Assembly: GCA_013397845.1 (NCBI GenBank)
Contig: VZTG01003218.1
Span: forward strand, 715,572 to 779,571
Reading direction: 5' to 3'
DNA length: 64,000 nucleotides
Origin: Melanocharis versteri
Lineage: Eukaryota > Chordata > Aves > Passeriformes > Melanocharitidae
Of this stretch, positions 26,041-37,139 are shown piece after piece (within the stretch, counting starts at the first letter, position 1; every line of letters begins with the position of its first letter). The notes below the pieces were generated by a model. It worked only from the letters and a program-made list of their open reading frames with translations. It was not told the origin of the DNA and made no database searches. The position numbers were made by a program, and so were the translations under genes.

Positions 26041-28085
26041 GATAGTATGTGGAAAGTATTTAAATAGATAAAAAGAATCATAAATTAAAGATAAAAATGG
26101 GGGTTTGCAGCTAGTAATGTGTTTCCTTCAACTAATGAACACACTTAAATCCCAAACTGTAGCAGTGCAAATGAATTCTTGTGACAAAACAGGTTTATTT
26201 GATTAATACACAATGTAGTAAATATAAATGTTACCATGTTCATTTTTCATTTGCAGTGATAAAATATAGAAGTGCATTATATAGAAATATAATCTGGAAA
26301 ATCAAGTTTTCTTGTGAAGATAGTGTGATTAATTGCCATCATAGCTGTCATATTTTCAATGTTTTAGTGGGATCACATATCAAGATTTTCTACAATTATT
26401 CTTCAGGTTTTCAAGTGTAAAAGTTATTTTAGAGTAGGCTTATTAGTGATAAACCCTAAGCCAAACATAATAAATATTTTGCTTAGTTACTAAGGTAGGT
26501 AATATCAGCCTCATTTCATAGATGAATTTGGAAATGAAATTTATTGCTATTGGTTGTTTCTGTCAAGCACGAATAATTCTCTCACACAAATAATTAGTTA
26601 TTTCTGTATCTGTAGAGGTGTCACATGCAGAATGCACTCAGCTCATTTTAATTCAGCCTTCCCTATATTTCAAGAAGTCTCTCAAATTAAGATAGCAGAA
26701 TATTTTAGCAGACAAAATCCATCTGTGCTAAAATGTATTTGGGAGTAGTATATTTTAGTATTACGATATTCCTCTTAAATTACAAAAGAGCTGTTGCTAA
26801 TGCTGGCACCTGGATTATGAGGTAAAATGGAAAATCCACATGAAGAATATATGGTCCAATTTCAAATGTATATGTGCAAATTTTTGTCTTACTTATTGTA
26901 AAAGATGTTTCTTATTTCCAAATTATGGAATGCAATAAAAAAGTAATAGTTTTAAAGCACAGAACATTAATAGGTATTGATATTAAATAAAATGTCAGAA
27001 AAATAAAATAAAATATATTTTCTTTATTATGAGATGCTCGAAATCTTAGCAACTGCATCAAATATTCCTTCGTTACTAGGCAATGCCTACCAAAACTCTG
27101 AAAGTACACTTTTTACATCACTAGCATCAGCTAGCTTATATCAAGAGTCTTTTGTATAAAATTTATTTTGCTTGCTTGCTTTTAGGAGCATACTTTAATG
27201 GCGTACTTCATATTTTGGAGTGACAGATGTCATAAGATCAGGCTTGTTCAGTAAAAGAAGAAAAATCTTACACTTCTGTTTCCTTCAAAATCACTCCTTT
27301 GTACTTTGAGAGGGGAAATGACAAGCTTAGAGTAATTTGAGGATTTGGGATATATATCCAGTAATACCATAAACCTGTAAAATATGAGTATTTGACTGAA
27401 TACAGATGCTAGCTATTTCACAGCTCAGTTTTCAATGACATAAGGTTAGCTGCTAAATTTCCAAAGCAATGCAAGGGGATTTATTGGTATTACTACTGGA
27501 TTTGAAGGCAAGTCAAAGGCTTAATACCTATGTAGTCCTCTGTTTAAAAGAAAAGTAAAAAAAAAAAAAATTAAAAAATCTATAGATTTCTGAACAAAGA
27601 ATAGGATTTGTATGTAGCAAATTTTAACCTTGAAATAAAATAGAACAATCCTGTCATCTTATGCTTGTGTCATTTCAACAGTATATCTTGTTTCATCTGT
27701 TCACCATAATATGAGCTGAACAGAGCTGGCAGGTCTTTAAGAACTTTATTCTTGGAGTGAAAGAGCTCTAAATTCCCACATGTAAGTAATTGGACAAGGA
27801 AGCAGGAGACCAACATGGCTGAATAAGAACCTCTTGGTCAAACTAAGGTGTAAGAATGAAATGCACAAGGACATGTGCTCTGGGAAGAATATAGGGACAT
27901 TTCCCAGACAGGCAGAGATGGGATTAGGAAAATCCCATCTTAATGTGTAGCTTGACAAGAGATGCAAAGAATAAAAAGAGTTTCTAAAGGTACATTAGTC
28001 AGAAATGGAAAATTAAAGAAAATATGCTCTCCCGTGGTAAATAAGACAGGACAACAAGTGACAACCAACATGGAGAAGGCTGGGG
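26041..28085. other. AT-rich unique non-coding sequence
   Basis: No gene or transposon recognised. An A-rich tract is present near 27560-27575. Confidence 0.5.
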
Positions 28086-28086
28086 C

Positions 28087-28103
28087 TTTTTTTTTTTTTT
28101 TTT
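28087..28103. repeat. Poly-T tract (17 T)
   Basis: An uninterrupted T run just upstream of the CR1 fragment that begins at about 28120. Confidence 0.9.
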
Positions 28104-28119
28104 GCCTCAGTTTTCAATG

Positions 28120-28728
28120 TTAGTTTCTTTCCCCATACCTCTAAAGTCCCTGAACCTCAAGGCAAGGATAGTGGGAATGAAGTCTCTCCCATCATAAGCA
28201 AAGATCATGTTCGAGACCACTTGAGGAATGATGGGAACTGATGAGATGCATCCCAGGTTCCTGAGGGAATTGGCTGATGCACTTGCTAATTCACTGTCCA
28301 TCATATTTGAAAAGTTGTTGCACTAAGGCAAAGTCACCAGCATCATGAAAGAAAAGGAAACATCATACCCAATGTCAAAAAGGGTAAAAAGGAGGTCCTT
28401 TTATTTTTTTACCAAGATCATGGTACAGATCTTGCTGGAAGATATGTCAAAACATATGGAAGATGAGGAAGTGGTTAGGGACAGGTGACATGGCTTCACA
28501 AAGGGCAATTTGTGCCTGAATCATCTAGTGGCCTTCTACGATGGAGTGACAGTATCAGTGGTCAAGGAAGAGCTACAGATATTTTCTATCTGGACTTCCA
28601 ATGCCAGACTGAGTGGGGTTTTGAGCAACCTGGCCTAGTTGAAGGTGTACCTGCCTGTGGCAGGGAGACTGGAACTAGATGATCTTTATGGTCCTTTCCA
28701 ACCCAAATTATTTTACTATTCTATGTAT
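28120..28728 (+). mobile_element. Internally deleted CR1 LINE (RT N-terminal part joined to 3' end)
   Basis: 28180-28605 follows the coding strand of CR1 ORF2 at the start of the reverse transcriptase: 'ctctcccatcataagcaaag', 'ttcgagaccacttgaggaat', 'gatgagatgcatcccagg', 'ggaattggctgatgcac', 'catcatatttgaaaagttg', 'gtggccttctacgatggagt' and 'ctatctggacttccaatgcc'. At about 28610 it jumps to the 3'UTR: 'gagcaacctggcctagttga', 'gcctgtggcagggagactgg', 'aactagatgatctttatggt', 'cctttccaacccaaatt' and a tail 'actattctatg'. Frames are broken by stops and indels, so it is non-functional. The RT catalytic core and most of the 3'UTR are absent. Confidence 0.88.
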
Positions 28729-28746
28729 AATAATAATAATAATAAC
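28729..28746 (+). repeat. (AAT)n microsatellite at the CR1 3' end
   Basis: taataataataataataa follows directly on the CR1 tail at the element's 3' boundary. It may have grown from the target site or from the tail. Confidence 0.8.
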
Positions 28747-28889
28747 AATTATGGACTCTAAAATTAAAATATTAATGGTATTTTTTCTTCAGTCATTGGG
28801 GAAAAAAAACCATTAAAAATGTGTAAACAGATATATATAAATGGAAGCACTTTTGTTTTGCACTTTTTTTTTTGGCACTATATTTTCAA

Positions 28890-28906
28890 TCACCAGAAGG
28901 TGGGGT
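28890..28906 (+). promoter_or_regulatory. Possible CTCF-like motif
   Basis: caccagaaggtggggtc matches most positions of the CTCF core consensus (CCASYAGRKGGCR), with mismatches at the Y and the final C. It is a weak sequence-only match. A single such motif is expected by chance now and then in a window this size. Confidence 0.2.
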
Positions 28907-28909
28907 CCC

Positions 28910-29100
28910 CTCTGTCAAAGAAATTTCTTTGCCCCAGGTTTCCCAAAGCAGACTCTCAGACATCTGATTCCAGTGGAAAAAAACTAATAATTCAATAATA
29001 CAGCAATAAGAACAGCTTGAACTGTGTGCTTCCAGAAAGGGACTGAGAACAAAGAAATTCCTGGACCTTTATATCCTTACAGTCTGCACTACTCATCCTC
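28910..29100. other. Unassigned non-coding sequence
   Basis: No gene or repeat recognised between the CR1 fragment and the LTR-like block. Confidence 0.4.
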
Positions 29101-29103
29101 ACA

Positions 29104-29800
29104 GGCTCTTCATGTACCTTACATGTGATTCTTGATCCAGTGGTGAGTTTTGGACTGTGGAGCTCTTTGTTCTTGAGTGAATTGTATCTCTGTCTTGTGG
29201 CAGATAAGTATGTTTCTTATTTGGACAGGTTGAGCTTCTGACCACAAACATGGCTTCCTTATCTCCCCATTTACATAACCTCCAGGACCTCGCGTTATAT
29301 AACAGCTCAAGATTAGTTAGTGGGAGCTGGGAACTTCCTGCCTAATGCTTCAGCAACTTTGCCATCTTGTGCCAAACTTACTCAGACAAAAGAATACGGT
29401 TAAAAGAATGAAGTTAGCTAAAATAAATTTATAACATCTCTGTGTACACCCTTCCCGTGGGAGATAACGGATGATGTTTTTAAGTGCACCTCTGCTGGCA
29501 TCATCACCTTGATGATGGATGTATTGCTGAGAAATCACCCATACTTGCACACTCGAGGTGTGATTCCTGCAGTATCACCCGGAGTGCAGCATCCTGCAGT
29601 GCCACCCCACTCGCCAGAGAACTGCTGCTCAAACTGCTCCACGTCTGCTCCGTCCTGCATGGGGAGGGCTGGGCCACTACAGGCTGATTTCCAGCATTGT
29701 CAAGACAGGTTTGCTGCTGCTTCCTTTACAATGTCTCTGAACTCTGATTTTTCTTCAAGTTTCCTCCTTTTTTGTTTAAAAAATTCACTGCTTACTGTTT
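29104..29800 (+). mobile_element. Possible degraded LTR of an endogenous retrovirus
   Basis: The block is GC-richer than its flanks and has LTR-like order: a TATA-like box 'gttatataacagctc' at about 29293, an AATAAA polyadenylation signal about 130 bp downstream at 29423-29428, then a structured GC-rich stretch up to about 29690. I cannot define TG...CA ends or target-site duplications, and the family is unknown. The 97-codon frame at 29509-29802 is probably incidental. It could alternatively be a CpG-poor promoter-like region. Confidence 0.3.
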
Positions 29801-31520
29801 AAACCAGTGGATTGCCCATCTTTCTTTTTCATATGTAAAAGCCTGTCTTTGGCAGACACTCTCGTGAGAGTTTTGGTTGTCTCATTCACAGCCCATTTTT
29901 TTTTAAATCCTCTTTTCTACCTTAACAGCTTTGCCAGTTATGGGCTATGTGACTTTCCCTAGAAATTGTGTCCTATACTGAAGTTATACCAATAAGATAG
30001 TATCAAAAAATATTGTTCAGCCTTGTTAAAAGGTAATTTAACATTTTGGAAAGTCTTTCCCATAAGATCACCACAACGTGGATAGGCTTAATATGAAGTA
30101 ATATTTTTTAAGTAGCAATATTTCAGTAATGCTTGTAAGAAGTATGTTTGAGAATTTATTTAAACTTAGAATATAATCAAAGGTTTTAATTCTCTCATTT
30201 CACCGGAAGTTGAATATGCAAAGAAAAATATGAAAAACGCCTTTGATAAAGAAAATAACATCTGTAGAAGTTATGCTTCATACAGACAATTCTTGATACC
30301 TGAAAAAGTAAATTTAAAAAGTTTCTTGTTTCACTTCTTCATAAATCCCAGATGATTCATCAGCTTTTTGTTCCTCCTAGAAATCTCCTCCATTGACCAT
30401 AAGTTTTTATGGTATGAAGGATAGCTTAATTTTTTGGGTAACTCTGAGAACATTCATCAATTTATTTCTGAGTTACAGGACTAATTCTGAAACATGTATT
30501 TAACCACTGAAAAAGTGAAAACATGTTGGTTGTCTCCCAGTGCTGGGAAGGAATGTGATCATACTTTACTATAGTCTTTGCCAGGATAAAGTTAATATCT
30601 TCCTAAAACGTTTGAGTGACAATTCTATAATGAGAAGAAAAATGTTTCCATTTCTTATCCCACAATTCTGTTCCAGGAAAGGAGAAGCACCCAGAAATCC
30701 TGTATATTTCAGTACAATAAAATACATTTAATTATAGTTTAATACTATACGTTTCTTAGATGGTGTTACCTACTGAGGTGGTTTCCCCCGTTTCCTCTTT
30801 CTTCAGCAAAAGCTAAAGTACAAAAGCTGCAGGGCTTTAGCCAGCATTACTAAATGATAAATCGCCTGAACTACCCTCACTCCAAAATATTTTCTGGCTC
30901 TCCATAGAATATACCCATGCAACAGACGTCAGTACTTTCAGTGCAAATTAATACCTCTTCTCATTAATATCTCTTTTACTCACCCCTTTTGCATAAGTGG
31001 TCACTATGAAAACTGTTTTACACAATGCAAGCACCTTTTTAGTGCTATGACTAATAGAACATGACTCATGTATTTAAAAGTTGGTAGAAAATCTTTCTTT
31101 CACAGCGAGTTTAGAAGTTAGTGACTTCTACTGACTTTTGTTAGAAATTATAAGGCTCATACCATCTAATTTTAATCATCCAGTTGTAATATACTGTCAC
31201 CTCTGCTGCTAATTCTCTTTCACTCTATTAGCTACATAGGGAATTAAGAACTAATTTCCAAGTCTCAATCACATCTCAGTTACATGTTTAAAGTACCCAA
31301 AGAAATAGTGTGAATAACCCCTTATCTGTTTCTGCTGCCACTCAAAAATATGAGCTATCATAAGCTGATATTTGCCACTCTCTTCTGTTCATTAAGGACA
31401 ACATTGCTTCTCAGAGACAGGGAGGAATTACTAACCTTTTCTTTTAGTTGGTGATTTCCGAACAGACTTCTCAAAATCTGAGATCCTATGGGGTAATACT
31501 GCATGGTTGTATTGTTTTTC
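29801..31520. other. AT-rich unique non-coding sequence
   Basis: No gene or transposon recognised. Confidence 0.5.
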
Positions 31521-32633
31521 TGTGGCTTAGGTAGAAAGGGGCTGTGGAAGTGGCTTCTGTGAGATGTCTAACAGAGCTGGCTCCAAGACGGACTTGCCAC
31601 TAGGCAAGGCCGAGCCCATCAGCAATGGTGGTAGCACCTCTGGGATTAAAGTATTCAAGGGCATGGAAAAAACAATGCAATTGCAGCAGAGAGAGAAGTC
31701 AAAACATGTGAGAGAAACAGCTCTGCAGGCACCAAGGTCAGTGAAGAAGGAGGGAGAAGAGGTGGTCCCGCACCAGGAGCAGAGATGCCCCAGCACCAGG
31801 AGCAGAGATGCCCCTGCAGCCCATGGTGAAGATCATGGTGAGGGAGGTTGTCCCCTGCAGCCCGTGGAGGTCCATGGTGGAGCAGAGATCCATTTGCAGC
31901 CCATGGTGGACTCCAGGCTGGAGAGACTGTTTGCTTGATGGAGGCTGTGACCCTGTGGGAAGCCTGCACTGGAACAGGCTTCTGACAGAACCTGTAGCCC
32001 CGTGGAGAGAGGACCCCACATTGAATCAGGTTTTCTGGGAGGACTTGTGACCCTGTGGAGGGCTCTCACTCAAGCACTCTGTTCCTGTAAGGCTGCACCC
32101 CATGGAAGGGATCCATGCTGTAACAGCTTGTGAAGAAGAGTAGCCAACAGGAAGGACTCACATTGGAGAAGTTAATGGATGACACTCTACTGTGTGAGGG
32201 ACCCCATACTGGAGCAGGAGCGGGAAAAGGAGTGAGGAGACCTCCACCTGTGGAGGAAGGAGCGGTAGAGACGTGTTATGAACTGACCACAACCCCCATT
32301 CCTCATCCCCCTGCATCACTGGAGGGGAGGGGGTAGAGAAAATAAGAAGTGAAGTTAAGCCTGGGGAGAAGGGAGGGATGAGAGGAAGGTATTTTTAATG
32401 TTTTCTTTTATTCCTTATTATCCTACTCTGATTTAATTGGTAAGAAATTAAACTCATTTCCCCAAATCAACTCCATTTTACCCATGATGGTAACTCGTGA
32501 GTGATCTATCCCTGTCCTTATCCTGAACCTTGAGCCTTTTGCTGTATTTTTTCTCCCCCTATGCAGCTGAGGAGAGGAGTGAGAGAGAGACTTTAGTGGA
32601 ACACTGGCATCCAGTCAATGTGAACCCACCACA
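31521..32633 (+). mobile_element. Solo LTR of an avian endogenous retrovirus (long, repeat-containing type)
   Basis: This matches an LTR type that I recall as widespread in bird genomes. It starts near 'tgtggcttaggtagaaagg', then 'ggctccaagacggacttgcc', then a series of imperfect units of the type 'gcagcccatggtg' and 'cccatactggagcagga'. An A/T-rich segment follows, with 'taagaaattaaactca' as the likely polyadenylation region. It ends 'gaacccaccaca', giving TG...CA ends. No internal gag, pol or env sequence follows, so it is a solo LTR. The many small frames on both strands (63-124 codons) come from the GC-rich repeat units and are not genes. I believe the class is ERVL-like but am not certain. 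Confidence 0.8.
31771..31814 (+). repeat. 23-bp-period direct repeat in the solo LTR
   Basis: caccaggagcagagatgcccc at 31771-31791 is repeated at 31794-31814. It is an exact two-copy duplication within the repeat-unit region of the LTR. Confidence 0.85.
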
Positions 32634-33630
32634 ATGTGATATAATACTGGTACTGTGGGATAGATAATGTAATCAGATAACTAACAGAAATTAGTTACGG
32701 ATTCTGCTTTTAAAGAACTAATCCCAAATACATGATAATCCTTTTATTTGAAGAGAAATATCCTTTCTCCTATTTTGCCCTCCATCTACGTGCCAGTGAA
32801 CAAGCTTTTACAAGTTGCCATATATGCTATCCGTCCAAATAACTGGACTCTGGTCATTGCCACCTCCCAGGCAAGCAAACAAACACTGTTCTTTCCGGTT
32901 TATATCTACTCTGTTAGTATATTGACAGAAGAGGGGAACATTTTAGGGAAATATAATTTAGTAATGTATATTTTTTAGGTGAAAGTGGAACAAACGCTAG
33001 CATGATTTTGGATTGGAACAAGTAACACTCTGCCTGACAATTTCTGGGCACAGCTCAGGAGCTGATATGTGCCAGGATCATCTTCCATATTCAGTTTGGA
33101 TGTTGCCAAATTGTTTCTGAGGTGAAGACAGTTTAATAGAATAGATATGGGCTGTTGGCCCAAGTGCCAGAAAAAATTCTGGGTATATTTAACTTACTGA
33201 CAGATGAAGTGCTGATTTAGATGGATTAAATCACCCTTTGGAGGCCTTCAACAGTGTATATCTCTCTCATAACATCATTATAAATGTATATGCGGAACAG
33301 AGCTGAAGAATATGGTATCCTATAATTCCACAAATATCATAAAATGAAGTAGAGAGTTTTATAGTAAAAAATAGAAAGATTGTTTATAGAAAAGAGAGAG
33401 AAAATTTTGGCAGAAGGTCAAAGATGCAGAAGACAGAAATGGTAGGAAGGTTAGTATATGTCACCTATAACTGAAAAATTTAGTTCAGGACTAACCTGTA
33501 TCTGTAAAATAAACTTGATAACCTATAACTGCAGAAACAATCAGAGCTTAAAGTTGCATTATACTCACAGAGAGTATAACGCCGTGCGTCACTCAGGAAT
33601 TCCAGAATGAGGAATTCTGAGATAAGTAGC
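32634..33630. other. AT-rich unique non-coding sequence
   Basis: No gene or repeat recognised. A 76-codon frame at 32748-32978 is unassigned. Confidence 0.5.
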
Positions 33631-33635
33631 ACTCT

Positions 33636-34150
33636 GAATCTTTAGGGTTGGAAAGAAACCTCTAAGACAATTTAGACAGACCTTTAACCTAACACTACCA
33701 TGTTCACCACTAAGTCATTTCACCACGTTCTACATCTACGTATTTTTTGAACAGTTCCCAGGATAGTGATTTTATCAACTAGCCTTGGCCCATCAACCCA
33801 GGCTGTCCAGATCCCCCTGCAGAGCCTTCCCACCCTCCAGCAGATCAACACTCCCATCCAACTTGGTGTTGTCTGCAAATTGACTGAGAGTGCACTTGAT
33901 CCACTATTCAGACTGTCAGTAAAAATATTAAACATGACTGGCCCTGATACTGAGACCTGAGGAACACCACTGGTGACTGGCCAACAACTGGATGTACATC
34001 CAGTCACCACCACTCTGGGCCCAGCCATCCAGCCAATTTTTTTACCCATTGAAGAGTACATCTGTCTACACCATGGTAAACCAGTTTCTCCAGGAGAATG
34101 CTGTTGGAGGAAGTATCTAATGTTTTACTAAGGTCTAGTTATACACTAAA
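33636..34150 (-). mobile_element. CR1 LINE with internal deletion
   Basis: In reverse orientation it opens with 'tttagggttggaaagaaacc', 'aacctaacactaccatg' and 'ttctacatctacgtattttt'. At about 33783 it jumps to the end of the ORF2 region: 'cccaggctgtccagatcccc', 'tgcagagccttcccaccct', 'cccatccaacttggtgttgt', 'gaggaacaccactggtgact' and 'ctccaggagaatgctgttgg'. The region between (several hundred bp of the 3'UTR and RT end in full copies) is missing. A 113-codon minus frame (33720-34061) reads recognisable RT residues (for example VPQVSVSGPVMFNIF), so it is a decayed RT fragment and not a gene. Confidence 0.92.
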
Positions 34151-34379
34151 CTCTTTAACATTAGTAAGTTTAAGGGATATTTATAGAGAACTAGCTTAAA
34201 AAAAATGCGCAAAAATAGAGATTTGTTTATTATTCCTAGTTTTTATATGATAAGTAACAGAATAAAGCACTATGTAGGATCTAGACTAGGTCACAGAAAT
34301 TTCATCAGGAAGTAATCTTCTGTATTTTTCATTTTAGTGAATGAAGGTTCTATAGATAAGCCATTTTAGGTCCAATGGT

Positions 34380-34437
34380 GTTTCACAAATGTCTTGGATG
34401 AAGGACTCAAAGGTATATTCTGTAAGTTTACCAATAG
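34380..34437 (+). mobile_element. Short CR1 RT-region fragment (tentative)
   Basis: 'gtcttggatgaaggactcaa' followed by 'tctgtaagtttacc' resembles the CR1 segment that encodes DLDEG...SKFAD near the end of the reverse transcriptase. Only about 55 bp match, so the call is tentative. Confidence 0.35.
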
Positions 34438-34439
34438 CC

Positions 34440-34744
34440 GCCTGGGGACAGGCTAAGCATCAGTCAGCACGTGGTGAACAACACTTTTGTGCCTCCCTTG
34501 TTCTTCGTGGGTTTTATTCCTCTCTCATTCCTTTTAATTATTATTTTATTATCATTATTACTATTGTTGTTATCATCATCAGTGTTGTTGTTATCCTTTG
34601 TTTGCTTGTTTTCATTATTAAACTGTTCTTATGTCAACCCAAGAGTTTTACCTTTTTTCTGATTCGCCTCCTGCACTGGGGAGGGGGTGGGAAGCGAGAA
34701 AGCGGCTGATTGGTACTTAGTTGCCAGCTGAGGTTAAACAACAA
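34440..34744 (+). mobile_element. 3' part of a second avian ERV LTR type
   Basis: 'ggctaagcatcagtcagcac' and 'gtggtgaacaacac' are followed by an ATT/ATC-rich simple stretch. Then come 'tattaaactgttcttatgtc' (with an ATTAAA signal), 'caacccaagagttttacc' and 'gcactggggagggggtgg'. It ends 'gctgaggttaaacaacaa'. This order fits the 3' half of an LTR found across birds whose end normally reads ggttaaaccacgaca. The 5' part is missing. Open frames across the ATT-rich stretch are composition artefacts. Confidence 0.75.
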
Positions 34745-35370
34745 AACCTATATCCTGGTAACCCTTTGGATAATTATTTCTTTTTCCTTATCTGAAGAAA
34801 AAGATGAAGACAAAATGTTCTGAGCTGTTCTGGACTGGAACAGCTATGACCAAAAATGGAAGTGAAGAATGATATCAAGCTTCTGAAGTTTAATTTTATC
34901 TCTTACAAAATTCCATCTAACATATCTTTTCCCAGACAACAGTAATTTTGCAGGAACAAGTTGAGAGATTGCTTTCTTAGAGGAGCAACATTCTTATGAG
35001 AAATGCTGTGCATATGAAAGTTAATGTGAAGTGTTACCTCAGTCGGCATCCTTAAACAGAAAAATGGAGGTTGTCTAAAGATGATGGTGAACTCTATCTT
35101 CCAAAAAAAAGATGGTCTGCCCAGAGCAGCTCTGAAGCTTAGTAGAAGAGGTCTTCGGTAAACAACACTGTCAGAAGAGGTGGATGTCAGCTCTTTTGTA
35201 AGTTTGATAGCTCAGAAGTCTGACGGCTTTTAGATCAATTGATTAAAAGTAGTGATGCCAAGGTGATTTTTGCCTTTTCTTTTATATACCTTTTACATAG
35301 TTTTATGTATCCACAAGTATTAGCATGCATACTTGCAATTCTTAAAGTCTGATAATTTAGTACAGTCCTA
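34745..35370. other. Unique non-coding sequence between two LTRs
   Basis: No retroviral internal sequence is recognisable here, so the LTRs on either side are not the two ends of one provirus; they also differ in type. Confidence 0.5.
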
Positions 35371-35371
35371 G

Positions 35372-35749
35372 TGTTCTGTTAGGCTAGGAGACCAAACACC
35401 CCAGAAGCCACGTAGCCAGGAGACCAAACATCCTACTATCTTGGGGAGTCAAGGTCCCCTTCCAGAACATATCCTGTAAACTAGAGAGTAGCCCATCCAG
35501 GGGGGGATTCCAGGGATGGGGAAAATGTCACACCGTCTACCCAAGCCCCATTATTGGGCCCCCTTGTTAGATATGTTGATGTGTAGGTCTATAAATGGCA
35601 TACGCGATATACAGTGGGTGTGCATTGAGACACGTTCCACCTTGGTGAAGTGGTGCACCAATAGGATCCTATTAAAGATATCGAGGTAAAACCCCTTCAT
35701 CCCTTAACCATGTCTGGCTTTCGTTTTCCAAGACCAGGAAAAGGCATCA
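35372..35749 (+). mobile_element. Solo LTR with TATA box and polyadenylation signal
   Basis: About 0.38 kb with LTR layout. It starts near 'tgttctgttaggctagg' and holds a 13-bp direct repeat, aggagaccaaaca at 35386-35398 and 35418-35430. A TATA-like box 'tctataaatggc' lies near 35590 and an ATTAAA signal in 'cctattaaagat' near 35670. It ends 'aggaaaaggcatca'. GC content and CpG words are higher than in the flanks. No internal viral sequence follows. Exact ends are uncertain because I find no clear target-site duplication. The family is unassigned. Confidence 0.6.
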
Positions 35750-37130
35750 GTAGACTTGAACAGAAAATGGTTTTCCCTGAAGAGAGAACTTTTGCAATTT
35801 GAAAAACAAAGTATTTTTAGTGAAAAAATTAGGTAGTCCCAAAGTATTTTGAAGTATCAGAAATAATAGACTTGGTATTATGTTCATGTAACTCATGTTG
35901 CAGTCATGGCTCTGAGTTAGGTAAACTGTGGATCTAAAGGTGGGTTTACCATATCAGAGGTAGCATAGCTGTGTACTACTGATTATTCCTGTTTCTCTAT
36001 GTGATTGATTTTAAACAGCAACAATATCATAGTTTAGTAGTACTTCACCTGAAAAAGCTTAACTGCAGCTGATAGGTTTGTGAAAAGCATCAGTGATTTA
36101 ATCAGCCATTAAGAAACCATCCAACCAAAAAACCCCAAACCCAGGAAAACATATTTTTTCCTTCCTTAAAAATATCCTTTGAAATAAGTCTTTTGCTTAA
36201 GTAATAATGTTAAAATTTACACAAATTAACCACAGTTTGGAGAAATCTACAGTAAAGTCATATTTGAACTGGTATTTGTAAATATGGCCATTTGTTGTCT
36301 ATATGTTTCCTCCATATATTATTTTTGTTCCTAAATAACAGATTACACAAAGGTAACAAAAAGGTATTAAATATTTAGTCTTTTGATTTATTTCTATTTA
36401 TACCCACCCCTCAGAAAAAAAGTTTCTTTGGGGAAATTTTTTGATATGGACACTGTAAAAATTGATGAAAAATAATATCTAGATTGTGGGTTCTGATACT
36501 ATCTAATGTTTGAACTTTGACATTTGTACTGAACTATTTTGCATACAACTTGCTTAATTTACTTGTTTTGTATGATTTATAAGATTTTGTCCTAAGGACT
36601 ATGAAATTAAGCCAGTGCTACTTATCAAATATCTAATAAAATATGAATATTCTAATTGCATTTGTGAGTGGATGAAGTGATTATTCACAGTAGGATAGCA
36701 ATTATAATCAAACACTGGTTTTTACTACACAAGGGAAAGGTCTTCATAATGTTAAGTATCAATTCAAATAGAAATAATGCTATATCAAATATATTATACT
36801 TCATGGACACTTGATTCTTCACCTTTAGAAGATAATAGAAAATTCAATAATACCTGGAGAACACTTAGAGTATATTAGCTTTGAATTTTTTCAACAGTCA
36901 AGAGGAAAAATTACTTAGATAAGGATGGGATTTCACTCATTTAAATGAAAAAAACAAAAACAAAAACAAAAACAAACCCAAAACCAAACAACTTTCTCAA
37001 ATGGGAAAAAAAAGAACTACTAAAGGTTCCTGTCCCTGATTAGAGAGTCCTTGCATTTTCAGATTTGAAACAGATAACTAACCTTCAAAAAGTATCTAAA
37101 CTAATCCCTTTTTGAGGACATGCAAGAAAC
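35750..37130. other. AT-rich unique non-coding sequence
   Basis: No gene recognised. It contains a (CAAAAA)n tract at 36949-36975. Confidence 0.5.
36949..36975. repeat. (CAAAAA)n simple repeat
   Basis: Tandem CAAAAA units in A-rich context, decaying into aacccaaaacc. Confidence 0.85.
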
Positions 37131-37139
37131 TTCTAAAGT

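Noticed and set aside
31527..32336. Many overlapping frames on both strands (up to 124 codons)
   Set aside because: They are by-products of GC-rich repeat units in a solo LTR; no retroviral domain is present.
31521..35749. A single provirus bounded by the LTRs at 31.5, 34.4 and 35.4 kb
   Set aside because: The LTRs are of different types and no gag, pol or env sequence lies between them; only CR1 and unique DNA do.
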